Assembly (NCBI RefSeq): GCF_030499575.1
Contig: NZ_JASTLC010000001.1
Coordinates: forward strand, 8,580,001 to 8,644,000
Origin: Streptomyces sp. DG2A-72
Lineage (GTDB): Bacteria; Actinomycetota; Actinomycetes; Streptomycetales; Streptomycetaceae
Direction of reading: 5' to 3'
DNA length: 64,000 nucleotides
In this document: one piece after another, positions 25,339-33,428 of the stretch
Layout of the letters: every line of letters begins with the position of its first letter
How positions within the stretch are numbered: position 1 is the first letter of the stretch
Program-made: the position numbers and the translations under genes
Notes under the pieces: generated by a model
Databases searched by the model: none
What the model was told of the DNA's origin: nothing
The model's input: only the letters and a program-made list of their open reading frames with translations

Positions 25339-26151
25339 GTGACACTTCAGCAAGAGATCGTCGGCAACGCCATGCAGATGGCGGTCGTCAGCCTGCAGCC
25401 CGGCCAAACTGTGTACTGCGAGGCCGGAAAGTTCCTGTTCAAGACGGTGAACGTGACCATGGAGACCCGTCTGACGGGCCCCTCGAACGGTCAGCAGCCC
25501 CAGGGCGGCTCGGGCGGCGGCATGGGCGGCATGCTGCGCCAGGCCATGGGCACCGCCATGCAGGTCGGCCAGCGCGTCCTCGCGGGTGAGTCGATCGCGT
25601 TCCAGTACTTCACCTCATCGGGCGGCGAGGGCACCGTCGGTTTCGCGGGCGTGCTCCCGGGCGAGATGCGCGCCCTCGAACTCGACGGCACGCGCGCGTG
25701 GTTCGCCGAGAAGGACGCATTCGTCGCCGCCGAGTCCACCGTCGACTTCGGGATCGCCTTCCAGGGCGGCAGGACCGGCATGAAGGGCGGCGAGGGCTTC
25801 GTCCTGGAGAAGTTCACCGGCCACGGCACGGTGATCATCGCCGGCGCCGGCAACTTCATCGACCTGAACCCGGCCGACTTCGGCGGCCGTATCGAGGTCG
25901 ACACCGGCTGCGTCGTCGCCTTCGAGGAGGGCATCCAGTACGGCGTCCAGCGCGTCGGCGGACTCAACCGCCAGGGCGTGATGAACGCCGTCTTCGGCGG
26001 GGAGGGACTGTCCCTGGCCACCCTGGAGGGCAACGGCCGTGTCATTCTCCAGTCCCTCACCATCGAGAGCTTGGCCAACGCCCTGAAGAAGGCCCAGGGC
26101 GGCGACAAGCAAGGACCCACGGGCGGGCTCTTCTCGACCCACGCGGGCTGA
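25339..26151 (+). CDS. AIM24 family protein (TIGR00266-like)
   Basis: 270 residues with a GTG start. The beta-rich repeats QEIVGNAMQMAVVSLQPGQT, VYCEAGKFLFKT and FVLEKFTGHGTVIIAGAG match the AIM24/YwnF-like family, named after a yeast mitochondrial protein of unclear function; bacterial members have no established role. A Gly/Met-rich loop (GGSGGGMGGMLRQAMG) near residues 52-70 is also usual in the family. No signal peptide. A hairpin terminator follows. Confidence 0.8.
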   Translation: MTLQQEIVGNAMQMAVVSLQPGQTVYCEAGKFLFKTVNVTMETRLTGPSNGQQPQGGSGGGMGGMLRQAMGTAMQVGQRVLAGESIAFQYFTSSGGEGTVGFAGVLPGEMRALELDGTRAWFAEKDAFVAAESTVDFGIAFQGGRTGMKGGEGFVLEKFTGHGTVIIAGAGNFIDLNPADFGGRIEVDTGCVVAFEEGIQYGVQRVGGLNRQGVMNAVFGGEGLSLATLEGNGRVILQSLTIESLANALKKAQGGDKQGPTGGLFSTHAG

Positions 26152-26171
26152 ACCGATGAGTTGCGGGTGCC

Positions 26172-26205
26172 GGTGGGGTCTGAGCTGATGACAGCAGACC
26201 CCACC
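26172..26205 (+). terminator. Intrinsic-type hairpin after the AIM24 gene
   Basis: Perfect 11-bp arms GGTGGGGTCTG / CAGACCCCACC around a 12-nt loop, 20 nt after the stop and 20 nt before the next ATG. No T-run, as is common in streptomycetes. Confidence 0.65.
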
Positions 26206-26225
26206 ACAGAGAGAAGGCATCCGCC

Positions 26226-26852
26226 ATGGGCAAGCTCGTCTCCCAGATCTTCGTCAGCCTCGACGGCGTCTACCAGGCACCGGGCGGCCCGCAGGAGGAC
26301 ACCCGGGGCGGCTTCGAGCAGGGCGGCTGGACCGTGCCCTACGCCGACGAGGACTTCGGCGCGTTCGTCACCGAGGTCTTCGGCAGCGTCGACGCGTTCC
26401 TCCTCGGCCGCCGCACCTACGACATCTTCGCCGGGTACTGGCCGAAGGTGACCGACCCGGCCGACCCCGTCGCCTCCAAGCTGAACGCCCTGCCGAAGTA
26501 CGTCGCCTCGTCCACCCTCACCGACCCCGAGTGGTCCGGCACCACCGTGCTCAGCGGCGACCTGGCCAAGGAGGTCACCGCCCTCAAGGAGCACACCGAC
26601 GGCGAGATCCAGGTTCACGGCAGCGGCGCGCTTCTGCAGTCCCTGTTCGCCCTCGACCTCGTCGACACCGTCCACCTGCTGACCTTCCCGGTCGTGCTGG
26701 GCGCCGGCTTCCGGCTCTTCCCGGAGGGTGCGGTGCCGACCGCCTTCCGGCACAGCGGTGGACGGATCACCTCGACGGGCGTCTCCATCCAGTCGTACGA
26801 CCTCGCGGGCCGCCCGGAGTACGGCACGTACGAGCTGCCCGAGAATGCCTGA
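26226..26852 (+). CDS. Dihydrofolate reductase-family protein (RibD C-terminal domain)
   Basis: 208 residues with the DHFR/RibD-C fold: LVSQIFVSLDGVYQAPGGP at the N-terminus, VDAFLLGRRTYDIFAGYWP, the classical nucleotide-binding segment, GEIQVHGSGALLQSL and LLTFPVVLGAGFRLFP. A paralogue of the protein at 5169-5732 but of a different subgroup. Expected to bind NADPH; substrate unknown. ATG preceded by GAGAGAAGG. It stands alone between the AIM24 hairpin and the RNase promoter. Confidence 0.82.
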   Translation: MGKLVSQIFVSLDGVYQAPGGPQEDTRGGFEQGGWTVPYADEDFGAFVTEVFGSVDAFLLGRRTYDIFAGYWPKVTDPADPVASKLNALPKYVASSTLTDPEWSGTTVLSGDLAKEVTALKEHTDGEIQVHGSGALLQSLFALDLVDTVHLLTFPVVLGAGFRLFPEGAVPTAFRHSGGRITSTGVSIQSYDLAGRPEYGTYELPENA

Positions 26853-26939
26853 CCATCTGCCGCCCGGCCTGCGTGAAGACGCCGGGCGGCAGGTTAACTT
26901 CCCGAAAACTCATCGGACTTGAGGGGAAATTCTCTGGAG

Positions 26940-26974
26940 TTGACATTGACATGCCACTGTCTACGCGCGTCATC
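26940..26974 (+). promoter_or_regulatory. Promoter-like element before the secreted RNase
   Basis: Two overlapping TTGACA boxes (26940-26945 and 26946-26951) are followed by ATGCCACTGTCTACGCGCGT. I recall near-identical TGTCTACGCGCG strings upstream of other Streptomyces exoenzyme genes, but cannot verify this here. The start codon follows at once, so the mRNA would have a very short leader or none. Confidence 0.5.
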
Positions 26975-26983
26975 ATGTGGAGC

Positions 26984-27370
26984 ATGAGATTCCCCCCACG
27001 AATCACCCGCATCGGCGCCGCAGCCGCCGTCCTGTCCGCCCTTCTCATCGGCGGCACCGTCACCGCCACCCCGGCGGCCGCCGCCGTCGGCAGCATCTGC
27101 TACAGCGACCTGCCCTCCCAGGCGCACGACACGCTCGACCTGATCGAGCAGGGCGGCCCGTTCCCGTACGAACAGGACGGGACGGTCTTCCAGAACCGCG
27201 AAGGCATCCTTCCCTCCCAGTCGACCGGGTACTACCACGAGTACACGGTCATCACGCCGGGTTCGTCTACGCGCGGAGCTCGCCGGATCGTCACCGGTGA
27301 GGAGAACCAGGAGGACTACTACACCGCGGACCACTACGAGTCGTTCGACCTGGTCGACTACGGCTGCTGA
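26984..27370 (+). CDS. Secreted guanyl-specific ribonuclease, RNase Sa-like
   Basis: 128 residues: a Sec signal peptide to about residue 34, then a mature domain very close to RNase Sa of the N1/T1 family. It cleaves single-stranded RNA after G. The catalytic residues of RNase Sa are all here: Glu86 in YYHEYTVITPG (Glu54), Arg97 and Arg101 in TRGARRI (Arg65, Arg69) and His117 in TADHYESF (His85). Cys39 and Cys128 form the expected disulfide. An ATG at 26975 is an alternative start. No barstar-type inhibitor gene is visible in the window, so protection before export must come from elsewhere. Confidence 0.92.
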   Translation: MRFPPRITRIGAAAAVLSALLIGGTVTATPAAAAVGSICYSDLPSQAHDTLDLIEQGGPFPYEQDGTVFQNREGILPSQSTGYYHEYTVITPGSSTRGARRIVTGEENQEDYYTADHYESFDLVDYGC

Positions 27371-27430
27371 GCCCGGCGACCAGGTCGACCACCGAGGAAC
27401 GGTGCGACCGGCCGGAAGCCCGGTCCGCGC

Positions 27431-27631
27431 TCAGCCGGACTTCCGGCTCTCGGCGGCGGCGAACAACGCGAACCCCAGCACCAAGAACGCGACGCTCGCG
27501 TAGATCCCGTAGCCGTCGAGAAGGTCGATCCTCTGCACGAGGCCGATCTTCCAGTCGGTGAACTCGTGCACGAGACCCATCGCGCCCTGCGCCAGGGCGA
27601 TGAAACCGAGTAGCTCCAGCAATTCCTTCAT
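27431..27631 (-). CDS. Small membrane protein with two predicted TM segments
   Basis: 66 residues: ELLGFIALAQGAMGLVHEF and GIYASVAFLVLGFALFAA are hydrophobic segments joined by a polar loop, with a short basic C-terminus. It is plausible as a conserved Streptomyces small membrane protein, but I know no function. Start ATG at 27631 without a clear Shine-Dalgarno. It is divergent from the histidine kinase gene. Confidence 0.55.
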   Translation of the reverse strand: MKELLELLGFIALAQGAMGLVHEFTDWKIGLVQRIDLLDGYGIYASVAFLVLGFALFAAAESRKSG

Positions 27632-27811
27632 GGTGAGAACACTCGCCCCGCGGACCCCCCACAGTCATCGGCCGCGGGGCGAGGCCAGTTCGACGGAAGT
27701 CCTTGTTCCGTCCGCGGCCCCGCGTCGAAAGTCTGCGGCGGTGCGACTTTGGTCGTCGATCATGCGTACGGGGGAGGTGGAGCGGGCCCGCACTGCGTAG
27801 ATTTGTCGACC

Positions 27812-29062
27812 GTGACTGGTGACAAGGCGGAGCAAGCTGTGTCGGCGTTCCAGGGGCGCCGGTGGCTGTTCCCGTCCGCCGTGGTCCATGAGCTCGACCC
27901 CGATGCCGGCGAGTCCGGGCGGCGACCGCGGCGCACCGCACGGGACTGGGTCGTCGACTTCTCCTGCTTCCTGCTGGCCGTCCTGATCGGCCTGGCAGCA
28001 GCTGACACCGTGAACGGAGACCCGAACACCTCGCGATCACTCGCCGCCGTCGACCAGTTGCTCGGCGCCCTCGCCTGTGCCCTGGTCTGGCTGCGCCGCC
28101 GCTGGCCGGTCGGGCTCGCCGTCGTCATGATTCCCCTCGGCTTCGTTTCGAGCACCGCGGGTGGCGCCGGCCTGATCGTCTTCTTCTCGCTCGCCGTGCA
28201 CCGGCCCTTCAAGTACGTGGCCTGGCTCGGCGGCATCTCCCTCGTGGGGGTCCCGCTCTACTTCTGGTGGCGCCCGGAGCCCGGCCTGCCGTACCTGGCG
28301 GCGGTCGCGCTCACCGTGCTGCTCAGCGTCTCGGCCATCGCCTGCGGCCTGCTCGTACGGTCCAAGCGGCAGCTCATGGTGAGCCTGCGCGACCGCGCCC
28401 GGCGCGCCGAGACGGAGGCGCAGCTGCGCGCCGAGCAGGCGCAGCGGCTGGCCCGCGAGGCCATCGCCCGGGAGATGCACGACGTGCTCGCGCACCGGCT
28501 GACGCTGCTGAGCGTGCACGCCGGTGCGCTGGAGTTCCGGCCCGACGCACCGCAGGCGGAGGTCGCGCGGGCGGCGGGCGTCATCCGGGAGAGCGCGCAC
28601 GAGGCGCTGCAGGACCTGCGGGAGATCATCGGCGTGCTGCGGGCCGGCGACCCCGACGAGGCCGGCCGTCCGCAGCCGACGCTCGCCGCGCTGGACGCCC
28701 TGGTCGCCGAGTCACGCGAGGCCGGCATGAAGGTCACCCTCGACAACCGCGTCACCGACCCCGCCGCCGTCCCGGCCTCCGTCGGCCGCACCGCGTACCG
28801 CATCGCCCAGGAGGGCCTGACCAACGCCCGCAAGCACGCCCCCGGCACCGAGGTCACCGTGTCCGTCGCGGGCGGACCGGGGGAGGGCCTGACCGTAGGC
28901 GTACGGAACCCGGCACCCGACGGCGAGGTTCCACCCGTGCCCGGCTCCGGGCAGGGCCTGATCGGACTGACGGAGCGGGCAACGCTGGCCGGGGGACGGC
29001 TCGCGCACGGGCCGGAGGGGGACGGGGGATTCGGGGTGCGGGGCTGGCTGCCGTGGGGGTGA
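27812..29062 (+). CDS. Two-component sensor histidine kinase (NarL-type)
   Basis: 416 residues with a GTG start at 27812. Four or five hydrophobic segments lie between about residues 45 and 185. The dimerisation helix has the phosphoacceptor His223 in REMHDVLAHRLTLLSVHAG (HisKA_3), and the HATPase_c domain shows AYRIAQEGLTNARKHAPG (N-box) and GSGQGLIGLTERA (G-box). It should phosphorylate the response regulator encoded 47 nt downstream. There is no large extracellular domain, so it may sense membrane or intramembrane signals. Target genes unknown. Confidence 0.92.
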   Translation: MTGDKAEQAVSAFQGRRWLFPSAVVHELDPDAGESGRRPRRTARDWVVDFSCFLLAVLIGLAAADTVNGDPNTSRSLAAVDQLLGALACALVWLRRRWPVGLAVVMIPLGFVSSTAGGAGLIVFFSLAVHRPFKYVAWLGGISLVGVPLYFWWRPEPGLPYLAAVALTVLLSVSAIACGLLVRSKRQLMVSLRDRARRAETEAQLRAEQAQRLAREAIAREMHDVLAHRLTLLSVHAGALEFRPDAPQAEVARAAGVIRESAHEALQDLREIIGVLRAGDPDEAGRPQPTLAALDALVAESREAGMKVTLDNRVTDPAAVPASVGRTAYRIAQEGLTNARKHAPGTEVTVSVAGGPGEGLTVGVRNPAPDGEVPPVPGSGQGLIGLTERATLAGGRLAHGPEGDGGFGVRGWLPWG

Positions 29063-29109
29063 CAGGCTCTGGCCAACTCAGCCGACGCGACCGTGATTAC
29101 GTAGGGCCC

Positions 29110-29790
29110 ATGACTGCGATCAGAGTGCTCCTCGTCGACGACGATCCCCTCGTACGGGCCGGGCTGTCCTTCATGATGGGCGGCGCCGGCGACATCGAGA
29201 TCGTCGGGGAGGCGGCCGACGGCCGTGAGGTCGAGGCGCTCGTCGACCGCACCAGCCCGGATGTCGTCCTGATGGACATCCGGATGCCGTCGATGGACGG
29301 GCTGACGGCCACCGAGCTGCTGCGCGACCGCAAGGACGCCCCGCAGGTCGTGGTCCTGACCACCTTCCACGCTGACGAGCAGGTACTGCGGGCGCTGCGC
29401 GCCGGTGCCGCCGGATTCGTCCTGAAGGACACCCCGCCCGCCGAGATCGTCGACGCGGTGCGCCGGGTCGCGGCCGGCGACCCCGTCCTGTCGCCCTCCG
29501 TCACCCGCCGGCTGATGGAGCACGCGGCCGGTGCCGCGGCCGACACCCGGCGGGCACGCGCGCGTGCCCGCATCGAGGCCCTCAACGACCGTGAACGCGA
29601 GGTCGCCGTCGCGGTCGGCCGGGGTCTGTCCAACGCCGAGATCGCCGCCACCCTCTTCATGAGCGTGGCCACCGTCAAGACCCATGTCTCCCGCATCCTG
29701 GCCAAGCTCGACCTCAACAACCGTGTGCAGATCGCCCTGTTGGCGTACGACGCGGGACTTCTGGAGGAATCCGAGGAGGACGGGCACTGA
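29110..29790 (+). CDS. LuxR/NarL-family response regulator
   Basis: 226 residues: a receiver domain with the acidic pocket LLVDDDPLV, phospho-acceptor Asp56 in VVLMDIRMPSMDG and the Lys of FVLKDTPP; then a LuxR HTH domain at about 155-215 (LNDREREVAVAVGRGLSNAE, MSVATVKTHVSRILAKL). Forms a two-component pair with the upstream kinase. The P450 gene starts 84 nt downstream, so it could be a target or simply follow. Confidence 0.93.
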   Translation: MTAIRVLLVDDDPLVRAGLSFMMGGAGDIEIVGEAADGREVEALVDRTSPDVVLMDIRMPSMDGLTATELLRDRKDAPQVVVLTTFHADEQVLRALRAGAAGFVLKDTPPAEIVDAVRRVAAGDPVLSPSVTRRLMEHAAGAAADTRRARARARIEALNDREREVAVAVGRGLSNAEIAATLFMSVATVKTHVSRILAKLDLNNRVQIALLAYDAGLLEESEEDGH

Positions 29791-29874
29791 TCGCGGGCGT
29801 CGGGCGTTGTCTGTGTGTCGAGGCTGTTGCGCGGGGGCTGTTGTGCGGGGGATGTTGTGCGAGGGGGGAGGGCC

Positions 29875-31053
29875 ATGACGGACGTCATCGACATGGGGGA
29901 GTTCGGCGAGGGGTTCCGCGTGAACCCGCATCCGGCGTACGCGCGCCTGCGTGCCGAAGGCCCCGTCCACCGGGTCCGGCTGCCCGAGTGGCACTCCGAG
30001 GTGTGGCTCGTCGTCGGGCATGAGGAGGCGCGTACGGCACTCGCCGAGCCACGGCTGTCCAAGGACGGCGCCAAGATCGGCCTGAAGTCCCTCGACGAGG
30101 AGCTGATCGGGAAGAACCTGCTGGTCACCGACCCGCCCCAGCACACCCGGCTGCGCGGCCTGATCTCCCGCGCCTTCACCATGCGCCGCGTGGAGGCACT
30201 GCGCCCGAGGATCCAGCAGATCACGGACGAGCTGCTCGACGCGATGCTGCCGCAGGGCCGCGCCGACCTGGTGGAGTCCCTGTCCTATCCGCTGCCGATC
30301 ACCGTCATCTGCGAACTGCTCGGCGTGCCCGAGATGGACCGCGCGGAGTTCCGCAAGATGTCCACGGAGGCGGTCGCACCGAGCAGCCCGGGCAGCGAGC
30401 ACGACGCCTACGTCCGCCTCGGCGGGTACTTCACCGACCTGATCGAGGACAAGCGCTGCGCCGGGCCGAGCGGCGACCTGCTGAGCGACCTGATCCGCAC
30501 CACCGCCGAGGACGGCGACCGGCTCTCCCCGGACGAACTGCGGGGCATGGCCTTCATCCTGCTCATCGCGGGCCACGAGACCACGGTCAACCTCATCACC
30601 AGCGGCGTCCACTCCCTGCTCACCCACCCCGACCAACTCGCCGCGCTGCGCGCCGACATGAGCCTCCTCGACGGCGCCATCGAGGAGATGCTGCGCCATG
30701 AGGGCCCGGTGGAGACGGCGACGTTCCGGTATGCCGCGGAGCCCCTGGAGCTGGGCGGCGTCCGGATCGACAAGGGCGAACCGGTGATGATCGGCCTCAC
30801 CGCTGCCAACCGCGACGCGAGCCGCTACCCCGCTCCCGACACCTTCGACATCCGCCGTGACGCCCGCGGCCATGTCGCCTTCGGCCATGGCATCCACTTC
30901 TGCCTGGGCGCCCCGCTGGCCCGCCTCGAAGCGCGTACGGCGATACGGTCGCTGCTCGACCGCGCCCCCGGCCTCGCCTTCGACGGCCCGCCCGGCGAGT
31001 GGCTCCCGGGCATGCTGATGCGCGGGATGCGCAGCCTGCCGGTGCGCTGGTGA
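29875..31053 (+). CDS. Cytochrome P450
   Basis: 392 residues, an intact soluble class I P450, likely of the CYP105/107 type. The I-helix oxygen-activation motif AGHETT starts at residue 232, the ExxR motif is in IEEMLRHEG, and the heme loop FGHGIHFCLGAPLAR runs from residue 336, with Cys343 as the heme ligand. It needs ferredoxin and ferredoxin reductase, neither of which is adjacent. GAGGGGGGAGG precedes the ATG. Its stop overlaps a GTG that could start a 62-codon repeat frame. Confidence 0.93.
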   Translation: MTDVIDMGEFGEGFRVNPHPAYARLRAEGPVHRVRLPEWHSEVWLVVGHEEARTALAEPRLSKDGAKIGLKSLDEELIGKNLLVTDPPQHTRLRGLISRAFTMRRVEALRPRIQQITDELLDAMLPQGRADLVESLSYPLPITVICELLGVPEMDRAEFRKMSTEAVAPSSPGSEHDAYVRLGGYFTDLIEDKRCAGPSGDLLSDLIRTTAEDGDRLSPDELRGMAFILLIAGHETTVNLITSGVHSLLTHPDQLAALRADMSLLDGAIEEMLRHEGPVETATFRYAAEPLELGGVRIDKGEPVMIGLTAANRDASRYPAPDTFDIRRDARGHVAFGHGIHFCLGAPLARLEARTAIRSLLDRAPGLAFDGPPGEWLPGMLMRGMRSLPVRW

Positions 31054-31238
31054 GCGGCAGAGCGCGGGGAGCCTCAGCCGACGGGGCCTTGGGCGCCGTG
31101 GCCGACGGCGCGCTGAGAGCTGCGGCTGACTGCGCCCCGCAAGCCGTGGCTGACTGCGCCCTGCAAGCCGTGGCTGACCGCGCCCCGCAAGCTGTGGACG
31201 ACGCTGCCCTGAAGGCCGTAGATGCTGCGGACCGCTGA
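31050..31238 (+). CDS. Possible 62-residue repeat peptide coupled to the P450
   Basis: A GTG at 31050 overlaps the P450 stop (GTGA). The frame reads 62 residues, most of them six copies of an 8-residue unit (ADGALGAV, ADGALRAA, ADCAPQAV, ADCALQAV, ADRAPQAV, DDAALKAV). No known family. The overlap and in-frame repeat length favour translation, but low-complexity GC-rich DNA can do this by chance. Confidence 0.3.
   Translation: MSGRARGASADGALGAVADGALRAAADCAPQAVADCALQAVADRAPQAVDDAALKAVDAADR
31077..31220 (+). repeat. 24-bp tandem repeat, six imperfect copies
   Basis: Units are exactly 24 bp; the third to fifth (GCTGACTGCGCCCCGCAAG plus five bases) differ by one to three bases, the outer ones more. 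It lies between the P450 and Gfo/Idh genes. The period is a multiple of three and keeps the plus-strand frame open. Confidence 0.85.
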
Positions 31239-31308
31239 GGCGGCGCGGCCCTGCCGCCATCCCGCTGTCGTCCGTCCCCTCGCTGTCGTCCGCCCCGTCG
31301 GCGTCCGA

Positions 31309-32331
31309 TTACACCGTCGCGGACGCGGAGCCCCCCGGGATCTCCGCGAGCCGTACCGGTCTTCGCTCGCGCCGGGACACGTCGCAGGCCTCGGCGATCC
31401 GCAGCGACTGCAGGGCCTCGCGGCCGTCGCACGGGTTGGCGCGCTCGCCCCGCACCACCTCGATGAACGCGGCCAGTTCGGCCTCGTAGGCGGGCCCGAA
31501 GCGTTCCAGGAAGCCGGTCCACGGCTTGTCGGCGGCCGGTGGCCCGGTCGGTTCGGTGGACGCGATGGGCGTACGGTCGTCCAGTCCGACCGCGATTTGG
31601 TCCAGCTCCCCGGCGAGTTCCATGCGGACGTCGTACCCCGCCCCGTTCAGCCGCGTCGCCGTGGCTGTGGCGAGCGTGCCGTCGTCGAGGGTGAGGACGG
31701 CCGCGGCCGTGTCGATGTCACCGGCCTGCCGGAACATCGCGGGACCGGCGTCGGACCCGGCCGCGTAGACGTCGACCACCTCGTGCCCCGTCACCCAGCG
31801 CAGCACGTCGAAGTCGTGGATCAGGGAGTCCCGGTACAGCCCGCCGGACAGCGGCAGATACGCGGCCGGCGGCGGCGCCTGGTCCGAGGTCAGCGCCCGC
31901 ACGGTGTGCAGCCGCCCCAGCCGTCCGGAGCGCACCGCCTCCCGGGCCCCCGCGTAGCCGGCGTCGAAGCGGCGCTGGAACCCCATCTGGAGAACTGTCC
32001 CCGCGGTCTCGACCTCGCTGATCGCCTGCAGGGTGCCCGGCAGGTCGAGGGCGATCGGCTTCTCGCAGAACACGGGCAGCCCCGAGCGTGCCGCCCGGCC
32101 GATCAGTTCGGCGTGGGCCGATGTCGCCGTCGTGATCACCACGGCGTCCACGCCCCACCGGAAGATCTCGTCCACCCCTGGTGCGGCCGTCTCCCCCAGT
32201 TGCTGTGCCAGTTCCTGTGCTCTCTCCCGGTTCGCGTCCGTGAGGATGAGGGACCCGACTTCCCGATGGCGACTGAGCGTGTTCGCGTGGATGGTGCCGA
32301 TCCGCCCCGTACCGATGACCCCGATGCGCAT
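31309..32331 (-). CDS. Gfo/Idh/MocA-family oxidoreductase (inositol 2-dehydrogenase-like)
   Basis: 340 residues. The N-terminal Rossmann domain has VIGTGRIGTIHANTL, and the family motif CEKPIALDL holds the catalytic Lys; the C-terminal domain includes GGLYRDSLIHDFDVLRW with the active-site Asp/His. It resembles IolG-like inositol or sugar dehydrogenases using NAD(P). Divergent from a GntR regulator with a TGTCCGGACA palindrome between them, so it is probably regulated by it together with the ROK kinase. No transporter gene is present here. Confidence 0.88.
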   Translation of the reverse strand: MRIGVIGTGRIGTIHANTLSRHREVGSLILTDANRERAQELAQQLGETAAPGVDEIFRWGVDAVVITTATSAHAELIGRAARSGLPVFCEKPIALDLPGTLQAISEVETAGTVLQMGFQRRFDAGYAGAREAVRSGRLGRLHTVRALTSDQAPPPAAYLPLSGGLYRDSLIHDFDVLRWVTGHEVVDVYAAGSDAGPAMFRQAGDIDTAAAVLTLDDGTLATATATRLNGAGYDVRMELAGELDQIAVGLDDRTPIASTEPTGPPAADKPWTGFLERFGPAYEAELAAFIEVVRGERANPCDGREALQSLRIAEACDVSRRERRPVRLAEIPGGSASATV

Positions 32332-32374
32332 GAAAACAAAACTGCGGCCCAGGCCCGCACCCTGTCAATGCATA

Positions 32375-32384
32375 TGTCCGGACA
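32375..32384. promoter_or_regulatory. TGTCCGGACA palindrome between Gfo/Idh and gntR
   Basis: Perfect 10-bp palindrome in the divergent promoter region, 44 nt from the Gfo/Idh start and 51 nt from the GntR start. A near copy (TGTCAGGACA) recurs at 33244. It is a good candidate operator for the adjacent GntR protein. Confidence 0.55.
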
Positions 32385-32434
32385 ATCGAACTACACAACT
32401 TCCCGTCAACCGCCCACGGAGCTACGCTCGGCCC

Positions 32435-33199
32435 GTGCCGAAACCAGAAGTGGACCCGACCGTGCAGCTCGACCTCAGTGTGGACCGAAGCAGTCCGGTG
32501 CCGTTGTACTTTCAGCTGTCCCAGCAGCTCGAAGCGGCGATCGAGCACGGAACGCTCACCCCCGGCAGCCTGCTGGGCAACGAGATCGAACTCGCCGCAC
32601 GTCTCGGACTGTCCCGGCCCACCGTCCGCCAGGCCATCCAGTCCCTGGTCGACAAGGGCCTGCTGGTCCGCCGCCGGGGCGTCGGCACCCAGGTCGTGCA
32701 CAGCCAGGTCAAACGCCCGCTGGAACTCAGCAGCCTCTACGACGACTTGGAGGCGGCCGGCCAGCGCCCCGCGACCCGGGTCCTCGTCAACACGGTCGTC
32801 CCCGCGTCCGCCGAGGTCGCGGCCGCCCTCGGCGTCGGTGAGGACAGCGAGGTCCACCGCGTGGAACGGCTGCGGCTGGCGCACGGCGAGCCGATGGCGT
32901 ACCTGTGCAACTTCCTGCCGCCCGGGCTGCTCGACCTGGACACCGCGCAACTGGAGGCCACCGGCCTGTACCGGCTGATGCGCGCCGCCGGGATCACCCT
33001 GCACAGTGCCCGTCAGTCGATCGGCGCCCGCGCCGCCGGCGCCGCCGAGGCCGAACGGCTCGGCGAGCCCGAGGGCGCCCCGCTGCTCACCATGCAGCGC
33101 ACCACCTTCGACGACACCGGGCGCGCGGTCGAGTTCGGTACCCACACCTACCGGCCGACGCGCTACTCCTTCGAGTTCCAGCTCCTCGTACGACCGTAG
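32435..33199 (+). CDS. GntR/HutC-family transcriptional regulator
   Basis: 254 residues with a GTG start. Residues about 20-85 are the GntR winged HTH (VPLYFQLSQQLEAAIEHG, ELAARLGLSRPTVRQAIQSL, RRRGVGTQV). Residues about 105-250 are the UTRA effector domain (RVLVNTVVPASAEVAAAL, HRVERLRLAHGEPMAY, FGTHTYRPTRYSFEF). UTRA domains bind small molecules such as phosphosugars. It lies between a sugar dehydrogenase and a ROK kinase, so a carbohydrate effector is likely. Confidence 0.93.
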   Translation: MPKPEVDPTVQLDLSVDRSSPVPLYFQLSQQLEAAIEHGTLTPGSLLGNEIELAARLGLSRPTVRQAIQSLVDKGLLVRRRGVGTQVVHSQVKRPLELSSLYDDLEAAGQRPATRVLVNTVVPASAEVAAALGVGEDSEVHRVERLRLAHGEPMAYLCNFLPPGLLDLDTAQLEATGLYRLMRAAGITLHSARQSIGARAAGAAEAERLGEPEGAPLLTMQRTTFDDTGRAVEFGTHTYRPTRYSFEFQLLVRP

Positions 33200-33243
33200 G
33201 AACGGTAGTCGGAATCCGTCCATGGGCCCTCTATTCGTCTCAA

Positions 33244-33253
33244 TGTCAGGACA
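33244..33253. promoter_or_regulatory. TGTCAGGACA site before the ROK kinase
   Basis: Differs by one base from the palindrome at 32375-32384. It lies 175 nt upstream of the ROK kinase ATG, in the non-coding gap after gntR, and is a plausible second site for the GntR regulator. Confidence 0.45.
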
Positions 33254-33428
33254 AAGAGACTGCCTCACGCGCCCTATAGGAGCGGGGGGCTGTTTCGATA
33301 TGCGGCTCCGCCGCGTGGGCGCGACAAGCCCCCACGCACCCGCACCCGGCATCGCGCCGGTAGTCCGGGTAGTCCCCTTTGCAGGCCCGTACAGCACCTG
33401 CGGTCACCGTGAGGCAGAATCGGCGGTG

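Noticed and set aside
28258..31260. 1000-codon open frame on the minus strand opposite the kinase, regulator and P450 genes
   Set aside because: Arg/Gly/Val-rich translation with no family resemblance. It lies opposite three well-recognised genes; this is the usual effect of high GC on the antisense frame.
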